Assembly (NCBI RefSeq): GCF_900141995.1
Contig: NZ_FQZA01000009.1
Span: 62,001 to 126,000 of the forward strand
Source: Palleronia salina
GTDB lineage: Bacteria > Pseudomonadota > Alphaproteobacteria > Rhodobacterales > Rhodobacteraceae
Reading direction: 5' to 3'
Length of the DNA stretch: 64,000 bases
Shown here: piece after piece, positions 21,347-30,360 of the stretch
How the letters are laid out: every line of letters begins with the position of its first letter
Numbering within the stretch: the stretch's first letter is position 1
The notes under the pieces: model-generated
Databases searched by the model: none
What the model saw: the letters and a program-made list of their open reading frames with translations, nothing else
What the model was told of the DNA's origin: nothing
Made by a program: the position numbers and the translations under genes

Positions 21347-22533
21347 GCCGCGCCGCCCATGCCGGCCATCATGATGCGCTGGCGCAGCGGGGCGATGTCG
21401 TGCACGGCCGCCAGACCCGCGCGGCGGGTGGCCTGCACGGCCGGGTGGCCCGACTGGCAGACCCGGTTGAAGAGGTCGATCGCCCCAGCGCGCAGCCGCA
21501 TGTCCCGCAGACGGCCCCGCGCGTAACGGTCGAGCGTCGCCGCGTCGCCGGGATCGTCGCCCAGCACCTCGCTCAGCGCGGCGATATCGGCGATCGAGGT
21601 GTTCAGCCCCTGCGCGCCGATGGGCGGCAGCACGTGGGCGGCCTCGGCCAGGATCACCGTGCGCCGGGCGGTCACGCGGTGTGCGGTCTGGGTGATGATC
21701 GGCCAGCTGCGGATGGGCGAGACCGGGCTCATCCGGCCGAGGATGCCCAGCGAGCGTTCGTTCAGGACCTGCGCGAAGTCCTCGGCCGGTGCGGCCGCCA
21801 GCGCGCGCGACCGCTCGGCCGCGTTCATCCACACGATGGCCGAGGCCGGCTGCCCCTCGTGATCCACCAGCGGCACGGTCGTGAAGGCGCCGCCGGAATT
21901 GTAGATCTCGGTCGAGACGTCGTCATGCGGCAGATCATGCGTCACGGCGAAGGCGAAGGCCTTCTGGCCATAGCGTCGCGTGGTCACGTCGATCCCCGCC
22001 GCCGCGCGGACGGGCGAATTGCGGCCGTCGGCCCCGATGACCAGCCGGGCCCGCAGCCGGGTGCCGTCGGTCAGGGTCACGAAGGCCGCGTCGTCGCGCG
22101 TCACCAGGTCCGAAAACCCCACGCCCAGCCGCAGGTCCACGTTTTCGCGGGCCTTCAGCACGTCCATCAGCGACAGGTGCGCGCGCCAGTTGGGAATGTT
22201 GCGCCCGAAGGTGTCGAGCCCCAGGTCACCGGGCTGGAACGTCCGCCGCGCGCGCTCGGTGGGGGGCCAGCCGTCGCTGTCGATGACCTGCAACGCGGCG
22301 AGGGGGGTGGCATGGGGCGCCAGCGCGTCCCAGACGCCCGCCTCTTCCAGCACGCGGCAGGACGGCTCGAGATAGGCGGTCGAGCGCAGGTCGGAGCCTT
22401 CGACCGTCGCGCCATCGGGCGGAGTCGACGGGTCGCAGACGATCACGCTGAACCCCCGCGCCGACAGCCGCGCGGCCAGCATCATGCCGGCCAGCCCGGC
22501 GCCCGAGATGAAGATGTCGGTGTCGAAGGTCAT
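21343..22533 (-). CDS. UbiH/UbiF/COQ6-family FAD monooxygenase (ubiquinone hydroxylase)
   Basis: 396 residues. GAGLAGMMLAARLSARGFSV is the N-terminal FAD dinucleotide loop, VIGADGRNSPVR the mid-protein DG motif, and the last FAD motif reads LAEAAHVLPPIGAQGLN, where the usual GDAAH is AEAAH. It is predicted to hydroxylate a ring position during ubiquinone synthesis; which position cannot be told because alphaproteobacterial UbiH/UbiF/UbiL enzymes vary in specificity. It shares orientation with the HAD gene upstream, 30 bases away. Confidence 0.87.
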   Translation of the reverse strand: MTFDTDIFISGAGLAGMMLAARLSARGFSVIVCDPSTPPDGATVEGSDLRSTAYLEPSCRVLEEAGVWDALAPHATPLAALQVIDSDGWPPTERARRTFQPGDLGLDTFGRNIPNWRAHLSLMDVLKARENVDLRLGVGFSDLVTRDDAAFVTLTDGTRLRARLVIGADGRNSPVRAAAGIDVTTRRYGQKAFAFAVTHDLPHDDVSTEIYNSGGAFTTVPLVDHEGQPASAIVWMNAAERSRALAAAPAEDFAQVLNERSLGILGRMSPVSPIRSWPIITQTAHRVTARRTVILAEAAHVLPPIGAQGLNTSIADIAALSEVLGDDPGDAATLDRYARGRLRDMRLRAGAIDLFNRVCQSGHPAVQATRRAGLAAVHDIAPLRQRIMMAGMGGAA

Positions 22534-22563
22534 GGATGTGGATCTAGCCGCACGGAGGTGAAA

Positions 22564-23205
22564 TCACACCAGCCGCGACAGAAAAGCCGCAAGGTCGTCG
22601 GTATGGTGGTGGATATGCGGCGCGGGCTCGGGCGTGGGCGCCACGTGGACCGTGCGCATGCCCATGGCGTGGGGCGCTTCGAGGTTGCGGGCCATGTCCT
22701 CGAACATGGCGGCTGTGGTCGCGTCGCTGCCGTCTCGGGCCAGCACCGCGGTGAAGGCGGCGGGTTCGGGCTTGGGCCGGAAATCCGCGTGTTCGACCCC
22801 GTACACCGCGTCGAACAGCCCGTCGCTCAGCCCGCGCGCGGCCAGGACACGTTCGGCATAGGGCCCGGATCCGTTGGTGAAGACGATCTTGCGCCCCGGC
22901 AGCGCCGTGATGGCGGCGGCAAGGGGCGCATCAGGGACAAGGTGGTCGAGCGAGATGTCGTGCACCTCGTGCAGGTAGGGGCCGGGATCGACCCCGTGCT
23001 CGTCCATGAGCCCCGCCAGCGTGGTGCCGTGGCTTTGCCAGTACTGGTGGCGCAGGGCATCGGCGCGCGCGCGGTCGAGTTTCAGCGCGGTCATCACCCA
23101 ATCGGTCATCCGCGTCTCGATCTGCGCGAACAGGTTCGCCTCGGGCGGATAGAGGGTGTTGTCGAGATCGAAGATCCAGGTACGGACGTGGCTGAAATCC
23201 TGCAT
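22564..23205 (-). CDS. HAD-superfamily pyrimidine 5'-nucleotidase
   Basis: 213 residues. FDLDNTLYPPEANLF is HAD motif I with both aspartates, VFTNGSGPYA motif II, and FRPKPEPAAFTAVLAR motif III. DLDNTLYP with this length is the signature of the SDT1-like pyrimidine 5'-nucleotidase group, which removes phosphate from UMP or CMP and may clear toxic analogs. It lies just upstream of the UbiH-type gene on the same strand and diverges from the GntR gene. Confidence 0.87.
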   Translation of the reverse strand: MQDFSHVRTWIFDLDNTLYPPEANLFAQIETRMTDWVMTALKLDRARADALRHQYWQSHGTTLAGLMDEHGVDPGPYLHEVHDISLDHLVPDAPLAAAITALPGRKIVFTNGSGPYAERVLAARGLSDGLFDAVYGVEHADFRPKPEPAAFTAVLARDGSDATTAAMFEDMARNLEAPHAMGMRTVHVAPTPEPAPHIHHHTDDLAAFLSRLV

Positions 23206-23294
23206 GACCCTGCGCTACCCCGACGCAGACGCGTCCGCAATCGTTTACACGGCCCGGCACGCGTGCGCAGAATGAAACGGGGCGGGAGGACGCG

Positions 23295-23960
23295 ATGAAG
23301 GACATGAAGCTCAAGGACATGAAACTGAGCCAGAGGGACGCCTACGGCATGATCCTCGAGGCGATCGACACCGGCCAGTACAAGCCCGGCGACCGGCTTG
23401 TGGAGAACGAGCTGGCCGAGCGCTTCGGCGTGTCGCGCACGCCCATCCGCGAGGCGTTGCAGCGGTTGGAGACCCAGTCGCTCCTGACCCGCGACGGGCG
23501 CAGCCTGATCGTGGCGTCGCTGGATCACAACCAGCTGGCCGAGCTTTACATCGTGCGCGCCGAGCTCGAGGGGCTGGCCGCGCGGCTCGCGGCCAAGCAC
23601 GCCACCGACGAAGAGGTGCGCGTGCTGCGCCAGATGGTCGAGGAGGATCGCGCGCTGATCGGGGACCCCGACGCGCTGGCGCGGGCGAACCGGCGGTTTC
23701 ACAAGCAGATCCACCTGGCGTCGCATAACCGCTACCTCGTGCAGCAGCTGGACCTTGTGCACCGGTCCATGGCGTTGCTGGCGACCACGTCGCTGGCCGT
23801 GGACGGGCGCGGCCAGGATGCGCTGGCCGAGCATGCGCGCATCGTCGAAGCCATCGCGGCGGGCGATGGTGGTGCAGCCTACGAGGCGTTGCGGGCCCAT
23901 ATCTCGAAGGCGTTCGAGACGCGGCTCAAGCACGACTCGGGTCGTGAAGCTCGCCAGTGA
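23295..23960 (+). CDS. GntR-family transcriptional regulator (FadR/FCD subfamily)
   Basis: 221 residues. The N-terminal winged helix contains PGDRLVENELAERFGVSRT and REALQRLETQSLL. The all-helical FCD domain (from ~residue 78, LAELYIVRAELEGLAARLAA) has candidate metal/ligand residues in the RRFH and EHARIVEAI segments. The N-terminus contains a short duplication (MKD-MKL-KD-MKL), so ATG 23304 or 23319 could also serve; AGGA precedes 23295. FCD regulators sense small carboxylic acids. It overlaps the end of the convergent glycosyltransferase by 35 bases, and no obvious target operon is adjacent. Confidence 0.88.
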   Translation: MKDMKLKDMKLSQRDAYGMILEAIDTGQYKPGDRLVENELAERFGVSRTPIREALQRLETQSLLTRDGRSLIVASLDHNQLAELYIVRAELEGLAARLAAKHATDEEVRVLRQMVEEDRALIGDPDALARANRRFHKQIHLASHNRYLVQQLDLVHRSMALLATTSLAVDGRGQDALAEHARIVEAIAAGDGGAAYEALRAHISKAFETRLKHDSGREARQ

Positions 23961-25836
23961 CCGTCGTGCCGGGCGGGCTGATCCCGTGCTCGGTCTTGTC
24001 CCAGAAGAAGGGCCGGGCCGCGACCTCGTAGAGCGCCTTCGCGATCGAAACGGTCGACAGGGCGGCGTAGACAGGCATCAACGGGATGGATGCCCGAAGC
24101 CGGTGTCGCCCGGTGATCTCAAGCGCGACCCAGTGGCCCAGCGCCTGGATCGCCACGCCCCAGAACAACAGGCCGGACACGGCGTATTGCGCGGCGCCGG
24201 TCAGCTGACCCGACAACGGATGCGGCAGCCCGAGCCAAAGTAGCCCGAACGACCACAGGACCGGCGCCATCACGGCCCCGCCAAGCGCACCGAGCAGCAG
24301 AACCTGCGCCCCGAAGAACCGCCAGGCGCCGAGGTCGCGCCAGAGCCTGCGGGGCGCGCGCATGTGAACGGCCCAGGTCAGCGCATAGCCCTTTTGCCAG
24401 CGCGAGCGTTGACAGATCCAGGCGCGGGGGCGGAACGGCGCCTCTTCCAGCGTGGTCGACCTCAAAAGCTCGACCCGGTATCCGAAGCGCGCCAGCCGCA
24501 GGCCCAGGTCGGCATCCTCGGTCACGTTATGCGCATCCCACGCGCCCACCCGGTCCAGCACGTCGCGGCGGAAGAAGACCGACGTCCCCCCGAGCGGGAT
24601 CGGCCATCCCAGCTTCCGCAGGGCCGGAAGGACCAGCGCGAACCAGGTGGCGTAATCGACGCAGAAACAGCGTGACAGCCACGAGGCCCGCGGGTTGTAG
24701 AAGTTCAACCGCGCCTGCAGGCAGCCCACGTCGGGCGGACAGGCGGCGAACCTTTCGACGACCCGGTGCAACTGGTCGGCGGGGGGCGCATCCTCGGCAT
24801 CGTAGATTCCGATCACGTCCCCGTTGCAGAAGGGCAGGGCGAAGTTCATCGCGCGTGGCTTGGTCTTCACGGTGCCGTCGGGCACCACGACGACCCGCAT
24901 GTGATCGGGCAGCACCGTCTGCGCCAGCGCCGCGGCGGTGACGCTGTCGCTGGCCTCGGTCACCAGGCAGATCTCGAGCAGCTCGGACGGGTAATCCAGC
25001 AGCGACAGCCGCCGCACCAGCGTGTCGGCGATCCGGCATTCATGGAAGAGCGGGACCAGCAACGACACCCGCGGAAGCCGCGCAAGGGTCGGCCCCGTCC
25101 CGGAGCTGGGGGTCGGCCGGAGGGCACCGGCCAGTCCGGCGACCAGCAGCGCGGTGTTCAGCGTCAGCAGCACCATCGCGATCAGTGACAGCGCGGCGAA
25201 AACGGCGACCGGATAAGCAACGCCGAGCGCGGCGATGCCAGCGATCGCGGCGACCACGGTTGTCAGCAGCGACCGGCGACGCAAAGGCGAGGTGCCGAAG
25301 CTGCGACAGGACATCTCGGCCGGCGGCACCGACTCGGCGGCGCGCACGAGCGCGTTGGCCCGCGTCTCCAGCAAGGCGTTATCCAGCTGGGTGCGGCTGG
25401 CGATGACCATTGCGACCGAGCCGAGCGTCGGTGCCACCCTGGCGCGCCAGGAGGCGAAGGCCTGCGGGTTGCAGGTCGCGATCGGCGTGATCGCCCCCGC
25501 GGGTGCCAGGGGCAGGCAGCCATCGCGCGCGCACGCGGCGGCGCCCAGTCGGTCGATCAGGTCGGGCGCGGCAGGCGCCGACGCCGGGTCCCAGCGCGGC
25601 AAGTCAGCCTGCCGGGCCAGCGCATCGTAGACATCGTTTTCCGTGACGAGACCGCGGCGGATCAGCAAGTCGCCCAGCCGGCACAGGCCCCGGCGCTGAT
25701 CGGCCAGCGCCGCGTCGAGCGCGTCGGGCGTGATGACCCCGTCTTCCACCAGGAGGGTCCCCAAACGCGACCGTTCACCGGCGGCAACCGCGACCGGTCG
25801 GAACAGGCCTGGCCTTGGCATGGCGGTTTGGTTCAA
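23926..25836 (-). CDS. Family 2 glycosyltransferase with N-terminal MshEN (c-di-GMP-type) domain
   Basis: 636 residues. Two tandem 24-residue motifs match the MshEN c-di-GMP pattern RLGxxLxxxGxxxxxxLxxxLxxQ: residues 24-47 and 53-76. Two membrane helices lie at about 188-236, then a GT-2 domain with D346/D349 (YDAEDAPP), acid E440/D441 (VTEDADLG) and QRSRW (476-480), the processive-synthase acceptor motif. More helices follow from ~495. Predicted to polymerise and perhaps export a polysaccharide when c-di-GMP rises. M6 (25821) is an alternative start. It stands alone, without a partner BcsB or export gene. Confidence 0.85.
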   Translation of the reverse strand: MNQTAMPRPGLFRPVAVAAGERSRLGTLLVEDGVITPDALDAALADQRRGLCRLGDLLIRRGLVTENDVYDALARQADLPRWDPASAPAAPDLIDRLGAAACARDGCLPLAPAGAITPIATCNPQAFASWRARVAPTLGSVAMVIASRTQLDNALLETRANALVRAAESVPPAEMSCRSFGTSPLRRRSLLTTVVAAIAGIAALGVAYPVAVFAALSLIAMVLLTLNTALLVAGLAGALRPTPSSGTGPTLARLPRVSLLVPLFHECRIADTLVRRLSLLDYPSELLEICLVTEASDSVTAAALAQTVLPDHMRVVVVPDGTVKTKPRAMNFALPFCNGDVIGIYDAEDAPPADQLHRVVERFAACPPDVGCLQARLNFYNPRASWLSRCFCVDYATWFALVLPALRKLGWPIPLGGTSVFFRRDVLDRVGAWDAHNVTEDADLGLRLARFGYRVELLRSTTLEEAPFRPRAWICQRSRWQKGYALTWAVHMRAPRRLWRDLGAWRFFGAQVLLLGALGGAVMAPVLWSFGLLWLGLPHPLSGQLTGAAQYAVSGLLFWGVAIQALGHWVALEITGRHRLRASIPLMPVYAALSTVSIAKALYEVAARPFFWDKTEHGISPPGTTVTGELHDPSRA

Positions 25837-25844
25837 AGGCGTCC

Positions 25845-25866
25845 GACCCCCTGCATCGAGGGGGTC
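25845..25866 (-). promoter_or_regulatory. Inverted repeat upstream of the MshEN glycosyltransferase
   Basis: GACCCCCT (25845-25852), loop GCATCG, AGGGGGTC (25859-25866): a perfect 8-bp stem nine bases before the glycosyltransferase start and 52 bases past the carA stop. No U-run follows on the minus strand, so it could be a carA terminator of poor quality, an operator, or a leader hairpin hiding the start site. Confidence 0.4.
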
Positions 25867-25918
25867 AGCCTAAGCCCATGAAGGTTAATCGAAAGTTAAG
25901 ACCGGACCGTGGCCCGGG

Positions 25919-27079
25919 TCAGGCCGGGGCGGCGGCGCGGTCCTTCATGGCCTGGGCGAAGCGCTCGAACAGGTAGAAGCTGTCTTGCGGGCCGGGGCTG
26001 GCCTCGGGGTGCTGCTGCACGGAATAGACCGGGCGGTCCTTCAGCCGGATGCCGCAATTGGACCCGTCGAACAGCGAGGTATGCGTCTCGACCACGCCCT
26101 CGGGCAAGGTCTGGCTGTCGACCGTGAAGCCGTGGTTCATGGACGTGATCTCGACCTTTCCGGTCTCGTGGTCCTTCACCGGGTGGTTCGCGCCGTGGTG
26201 GCCGTGGTTCATCTTGACCGTGCGCCCGCCCAGGGCCAGCGCCAGCAGCTGGTGGCCCAGGCAGATGCCGAACACCGGAATGTCGGTGGTCTTCAGGACC
26301 TCTTGGATCATCGGCACGGCGTAGATGCCGGTGGCCGCCGGGTCGCCGGGACCGTTGGACAGGAACAGCCCCTCGGGATTGTGGGCCAGGACCTCCTCCG
26401 CGGTGGCCGACGCGGGCAGGACGGTCACGTCGCAGCCGGCGCTGGCCAGGCAGCGCAGGATGTTGCGCTTGGCGCCGTAGTCGATCGCCACGACCTTGTG
26501 GCCCGGCCCCTCGCGCTTGGTATAGCCGTCCGGCCAGGCCCAGCGCATTTCGTCCCAACGGTAGGATTGCGCGCAGGTCACGTCGCGCGCCAGGTCCAGG
26601 CCCTCGAGCCCCTTGAAGCCACGGGCCTTGGCGACCAGCGCCTCGATGTCGAACTTACCCTCGGGGTCATGGGCCAGCGCCACGTGGGGGGCGCCCTGCT
26701 GCCGGATCGCCCGGGTCAGCCGCCGCGTGTCGATACCGCCGATCCCGATGCGTCCCATCCGCCGGAGCCAGTCCTGCAGCGTGCCGGTCGCGCGCCAGTT
26801 GCTGGGTTCGGTCGGGTCCCACTTCACCACCATGCCCGCCGCGTGGGGCTGCATGGCCTCGTCATCCTCGGGCGTGGTGCCGGTGTTGCCGATATGGGGG
26901 AAGGTGAAGGTCACGATCTGCCCGGCGTAGGACGGGTCGGTCATGATCTCCTGGTAGCCGGTCATGGCGGTGTTGAAGCACAGCTCGGCCGTGGTGTCGC
27001 CGGTGGCACCGAAGCCGTGCCCGTAGAACAACGTGCCGTCGGCCAGGGCGAGGCAGGCGGTGGGCTTGGGGCGGGGCAT
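25919..27079 (-). CDS. carA: Carbamoyl-phosphate synthase small (glutaminase) subunit
   Basis: 386 residues; releases ammonia from glutamine for the large subunit CarB, feeding arginine and pyrimidine synthesis. N-terminal LADGTLFYGHGFG and CFNTAMTGYQEIMTDPSYAGQ are CarA-specific; the class I amidotransferase domain has the nucleophile in FGICLGHQLLALA and the pair HxE-type segment near MNHGHHGANHPV and YSVQQHPEASPGP. The start at 27079 follows AGGAG at eight bases; an upstream in-frame ATG at 27109 lacks one and lies near the promoter. carB is not in the window. Confidence 0.97.
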   Translation of the reverse strand: MPRPKPTACLALADGTLFYGHGFGATGDTTAELCFNTAMTGYQEIMTDPSYAGQIVTFTFPHIGNTGTTPEDDEAMQPHAAGMVVKWDPTEPSNWRATGTLQDWLRRMGRIGIGGIDTRRLTRAIRQQGAPHVALAHDPEGKFDIEALVAKARGFKGLEGLDLARDVTCAQSYRWDEMRWAWPDGYTKREGPGHKVVAIDYGAKRNILRCLASAGCDVTVLPASATAEEVLAHNPEGLFLSNGPGDPAATGIYAVPMIQEVLKTTDIPVFGICLGHQLLALALGGRTVKMNHGHHGANHPVKDHETGKVEITSMNHGFTVDSQTLPEGVVETHTSLFDGSNCGIRLKDRPVYSVQQHPEASPGPQDSFYLFERFAQAMKDRAAAPA

Positions 27080-27118
27080 GGGCGGTCTCCTGGGACGGGC
27101 TGCGGCCAAATCTGCGGC

Positions 27119-27147
27119 AAATTATGGATTCGGCCCCGAAGGGTCAA
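27119..27147 (-). promoter_or_regulatory. Candidate sigma-70 promoter of carA
   Basis: On the minus strand TTGACC (27147-27142) and TAATTT (27124-27119) are 17 bases apart. The carA start follows about 40 bases later. Both boxes are close to consensus and the region is unusually A+T-rich for this window. Confidence 0.55.
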
Positions 27148-27273
27148 GGCAGCGCGGGTACAAATTAAAACGTATATATTACAATGACATGCAGCTCCAC
27201 GGGTGCTGTTGCTGCGCCCGTTGGCATAAGATAGGTGTGACCGGGTCAATCAACACCACTTCAAGGGGTGCCC

Positions 27274-27735
27274 ATGGACATTCGATCCCGGCTGAACACC
27301 GCGCTCAAGACCGCCATGAAGGAACGGCAGTCCGACCGGCTGAGCACGCTGCGGCTGATCAACGCCGCCATCAAGGACCGCGATATCGCCGCGCGCGGCA
27401 GCGACGACGCCCCCGGCGAGATGTCCGAGGCCGACCTGCTCCAGATCCTCGGGCGCATGGTGAAACAGCGCCAGGAAAGCGTCCGCGCCTACGAGGAGGG
27501 CGGGCGGCTGGAACTGGCCGATGCCGAGCGCGAGGAAATCGCGGTGATCGAGGAATTCCTGCCCCGCCAGCTGAGCGACGACGAGGTCGACCGCGCCGTC
27601 GACGAGGCCATCGCCGAGACCAATGCCAGCTCGATCCGCGACATGGGCAAGGTGATCGGCCTGCTGAAGTCGCGCTATACCGGCCAGATGGATTTCGGGA
27701 AGGTCGGCCCGCGCGTGAAGACGCGCCTGAGCTGA
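27274..27735 (+). CDS. GatB/YqeY-domain protein
   Basis: 153 residues, all-helical. The opening IRSRLNTALKTAMKERQ, the segment EEIAVIEEFLPRQLSDDEV and the end DMGKVIGLLKSRYTGQMDF are typical of YqeY, a free-standing relative of the GatB tail domain that binds tRNA in the transamidosome. Its own role is not settled. AAGGGG sits just before the ATG at 27274; GTG 27268 is possible. It diverges from carA, an arrangement I recall from other alphaproteobacteria. Confidence 0.88.
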   Translation: MDIRSRLNTALKTAMKERQSDRLSTLRLINAAIKDRDIAARGSDDAPGEMSEADLLQILGRMVKQRQESVRAYEEGGRLELADAEREEIAVIEEFLPRQLSDDEVDRAVDEAIAETNASSIRDMGKVIGLLKSRYTGQMDFGKVGPRVKTRLS

Positions 27736-27787
27736 TCCCGCGAGCGGCGGGGGGCTCTTCGCCCTATCAGTTTCACAAATGGCTAGC

Positions 27788-27807
27788 CGCGCCTTAGCCT
27801 AGGCGCG
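27788..27807. terminator. Hairpin between convergent yqeY-like and DUF2244 genes
   Basis: CGCGCCT (27788-27794), loop TAGCCT, AGGCGCG (27801-27807), a perfect 7-bp stem between two convergent genes. There is no U-run on either side, so termination would have to be weak or Rho-assisted. The remaining 27736-27884 shows no other gene. Confidence 0.3.
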
Positions 27808-27884
27808 ACTGTCCGCGAGATATTCGCGAGTTGGTGGCGTTGCTTTGATGGCAGCCGCATGGCGGCGCGATGGGGCGTACCGCC

Positions 27885-28412
27885 TCAGACCTGCTTCAGC
27901 ACCCGAGACAGGTCGTCGTAGAGCGACTGCCGCTCTTCGGCCGACAGGAAGGCGCCGACTTCCACCTCGCGGCCCGCGCCAGACAGGGTCAGGTAGAACG
28001 GCACCGGGCCGGCCCGCTCGATCAGGTTCACTTTCACCCAGAACGGGTTCGCCTCCCACAGGCGGGGCGGGCGATTGCGATCCTCGCGCCGCAGCGCCAG
28101 GTGGTCGGACCAGAGGCACAGTTCTTCGGTCGTCTCGCCGTCGCGGTAGTTGCGCTGGATCGCGGCGTAGATCCCCCACAGCGCCAGCATCATGAAGGGC
28201 AGGAGCCCCCACAGGACCGGCGTGCCGAGCACCCCGAGCAGGGGCAGCAGGATCATCACGTAGGTGAATCCGATGAAAGCGACGAAGCCGCTTCGGGGCA
28301 GGGACCGGTTGGGCCAGAGCCGGACCCGGGCCAGCGGCTGGTCACCCGCCGCATGCGAGAAGGCCCCGGACGATGCCGGGGCCTTTTCGGATTTCGTCCA
28401 AACCACCGGCAT
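27885..28412 (-). CDS. DUF2244 membrane protein, downstream of ctaD
   Basis: 175 residues with two membrane helices (about residues 42-82, FVAFIGFTYVMILLPLLG and VLWGLLPFMMLALWGIYA) and a soluble C-terminal part. LWPNRSLPRSGF before the helices and the late SxEERxxLYDDLSRVL are typical of DUF2244, which from family knowledge is an integral membrane protein often near cytochrome oxidase genes. The start lies two bases after the ctaD stop, so translation is coupled. A terminator-like hairpin falls inside codons 10-17 of this gene. Role unknown, possibly oxidase assembly. Confidence 0.82.
   Translation of the reverse strand: MPVVWTKSEKAPASSGAFSHAAGDQPLARVRLWPNRSLPRSGFVAFIGFTYVMILLPLLGVLGTPVLWGLLPFMMLALWGIYAAIQRNYRDGETTEELCLWSDHLALRREDRNRPPRLWEANPFWVKVNLIERAGPVPFYLTLSGAGREVEVGAFLSAEERQSLYDDLSRVLKQV
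28362..28387 (-). terminator. Terminator-like hairpin inside the start of the DUF2244 gene
   Basis: GGCCCCGG (28362-28369), loop ACGATG, CCGGGGCC (28376-28383), with AAAA before and TTCTC after on the minus strand. It begins about 30 bases past the ctaD stop, where the oxidase message would end, yet is also coding sequence of the next gene; ribosomes entering DUF2244 could disrupt it. Confidence 0.5.
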
Positions 28413-28414
28413 GG

Positions 28415-30088
28415 TCAGTGCGCGGCGCCCTTATCCCACTCTTCCTGCTTGGGCAGGATCTCGAACGTGTGCTCGGGCGGGGGCGAGGGCAGGGTCCACT
28501 CCAGCGTGTCCGCATGCTCGTTCCAGGGGTTGGCACCGGCGGTCTTCGGCACCTTGATCAGCACCCAGAAGATGGCGCCGATGAAGAACAGGAACGACGC
28601 GAAGCTCAGGAACGCGCCCCAGGACGACACCGAGTGCCACAGCGCGAACGCGTCGGGGTAGTCGATGTAGCGGCGCGGCATGCCCTGGCGGCCCAGGAAG
28701 TGCTGGGGGAAAAACGTCAGGTTCGAGCCGATGAACATCGCCCAGAAGTGCGTGTGGCCGATCCACTCGGGGATCATCTTGCCGGTGAATTTCGGGAAGT
28801 AGAAATAGATCCCGGCAAAGATGGCGAAGACGGCCCCGAGGCTCATCACGTAGTGGAAGTGCGCCACGACGTAGTAGGTGTCGTGATAGACGCGGTCCAC
28901 GGCGGCCTGGCTCAGCACGATGCCGGTAACGCCACCGGCGGTGAACAACACCAGGAAACCGAAGGCCCAGAGCATCGGGGTCTTCAGCTGGACCGATCCG
29001 CCCCACATGGTCGCGATCCACGAGAAGATCTTGATGCCCGTGGGCACCGCGATGACCATGGTCGCCAGCATGAAGTAGCTTTGCTGGGTCAGCGACATGC
29101 CGACGGTGTACATGTGGTGCGCCCAGACGACGAAGCCCAGCACGCCGATGGCAATCAGCGCCCAGACCATCGGCAGGTAGCCGAAGATCGGCTTGCGCGA
29201 GAAGGTGCTGATCACGTGGCTGATGATGCCGAAGCCCGGCAGGATCACGATGTAGACCTCGGGGTGTCCGAAGAACCACAGGATGTGCTGGTAAAGAACC
29301 GGGTCACCGCCGCCTGCCGGATCGAAGAACGTCGTGCCGAAGTTCCGGTCGGTCAGCAGCATGGTGATGGCGCCCGCCAGAACCGGCAGCGACAGCAGGA
29401 TGAGCCACGCGGTCACGAAGATCGACCACGAGAACAGCGGCACCTTGAACAGGCTCATGCCCGGGGCCCGCATGTTCAGGAAGGTGGTGATGATGTTGAT
29501 CGCGCCCAGGATCGACGAGGCGCCCGAGACGTGCACCGCGAAGATCGCGAGGTCGGTCGAATAGCCGCCTTCGGTCGTCGAAAGCGGTGGGTAAAGCACC
29601 CAGCCGATGCCCGATCCGTCCTGGCCATTCCCGCCCGGTGCAAAGACCGAGCAGACCGCAAGGGTCGAACCGGCGACGAACAGCCAGTAGCTGAGGTTGT
29701 TCAGACGCGGGAACGCCATGTCGGGCGCGCCGATCTGCAACGGCATCAGGTAGTTGCCGAAACCGCCGAACAGGGCCGGGATAACCACGAAGAACATCAT
29801 CAGGATGCCGTGGGCCGTGATCATCACGTTCCACAAGTGGCCGTTGGGCGTACAATTCTCGACGGCGGCGGGCAGCAGGCGCGCGCCTTCCATGCACATG
29901 TACTGCACGCCGGGGCTCATCAGCTCCATGCGCATGTACACGGTGAAGGCCACCGAGATGAAACCGGTCAGGCCGGCCGTGAACAGGTACAGAATACCGA
30001 TGTCTTTGTGATTGGTGGACATGAACCAGCGGGTGAAGAACCCCCGCTCGTCGTGCCCGTCGTGGCCGTGAACGGCTGCGTCAGCCAT
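28415..30088 (-). CDS. ctaD: Cytochrome c oxidase subunit I (aa3-type)
   Basis: 557 residues, twelve membrane helices; heme a, heme a3 and CuB subunit of the proton-pumping oxidase. Seen are the D-channel/heme a region [36 protein letters not shown], the E and H-Y cross-link segment [17 protein letters not shown], the CuB histidine pair [12 protein letters not shown], and the heme histidines in [17 protein letters not shown] 30088 has GAGGAGG just upstream and is preferred over 30103. The sequence closely follows Paracoccus CtaD from memory. Other oxidase subunits are not in the window. Confidence 0.98.
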   Translation of the reverse strand: MADAAVHGHDGHDERGFFTRWFMSTNHKDIGILYLFTAGLTGFISVAFTVYMRMELMSPGVQYMCMEGARLLPAAVENCTPNGHLWNVMITAHGILMMFFVVIPALFGGFGNYLMPLQIGAPDMAFPRLNNLSYWLFVAGSTLAVCSVFAPGGNGQDGSGIGWVLYPPLSTTEGGYSTDLAIFAVHVSGASSILGAINIITTFLNMRAPGMSLFKVPLFSWSIFVTAWLILLSLPVLAGAITMLLTDRNFGTTFFDPAGGGDPVLYQHILWFFGHPEVYIVILPGFGIISHVISTFSRKPIFGYLPMVWALIAIGVLGFVVWAHHMYTVGMSLTQQSYFMLATMVIAVPTGIKIFSWIATMWGGSVQLKTPMLWAFGFLVLFTAGGVTGIVLSQAAVDRVYHDTYYVVAHFHYVMSLGAVFAIFAGIYFYFPKFTGKMIPEWIGHTHFWAMFIGSNLTFFPQHFLGRQGMPRRYIDYPDAFALWHSVSSWGAFLSFASFLFFIGAIFWVLIKVPKTAGANPWNEHADTLEWTLPSPPPEHTFEILPKQEEWDKGAAH

Positions 30089-30241
30089 GTCGTGCCTCCT
30101 CAAGGTTCCCGTTAGCTTCGCGCCGGGCGGCGGCCGACACGTTTACGCGCTCGTGTTTACTGGCGCGCGCCCAAGGGGGCAATGACGCAAAAGGCCTGCA
30201 TTCGGGAAAAAGTGACGCGGGCAGGGATGCTTGTCGGGCCC

Positions 30242-30258
30242 CGGATTCCCGGAATCCG
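30242..30258. promoter_or_regulatory. 17-base palindrome upstream of the DegT-type aminotransferase
   Basis: CGGATTCC and GGAATCCG flank one C, a perfect dyad between the divergent ctaD and DegT-type genes, about 100 bases before the latter. It looks like a dimeric regulator site. Nothing else in the 272-base gap (30089-30360) was recognised except a GTTTAC direct repeat near 30141. Confidence 0.4.
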
Positions 30259-30360
30259 CTGCGTTTCGTCGCGTTCCGGTCGAAACCGGCGTTATCAATT
30301 CAAATTTTCGCATATGTGGTCGCCCTTGTGCGGGCCCGAGCCGCGCCGCAATGTCGCGGC

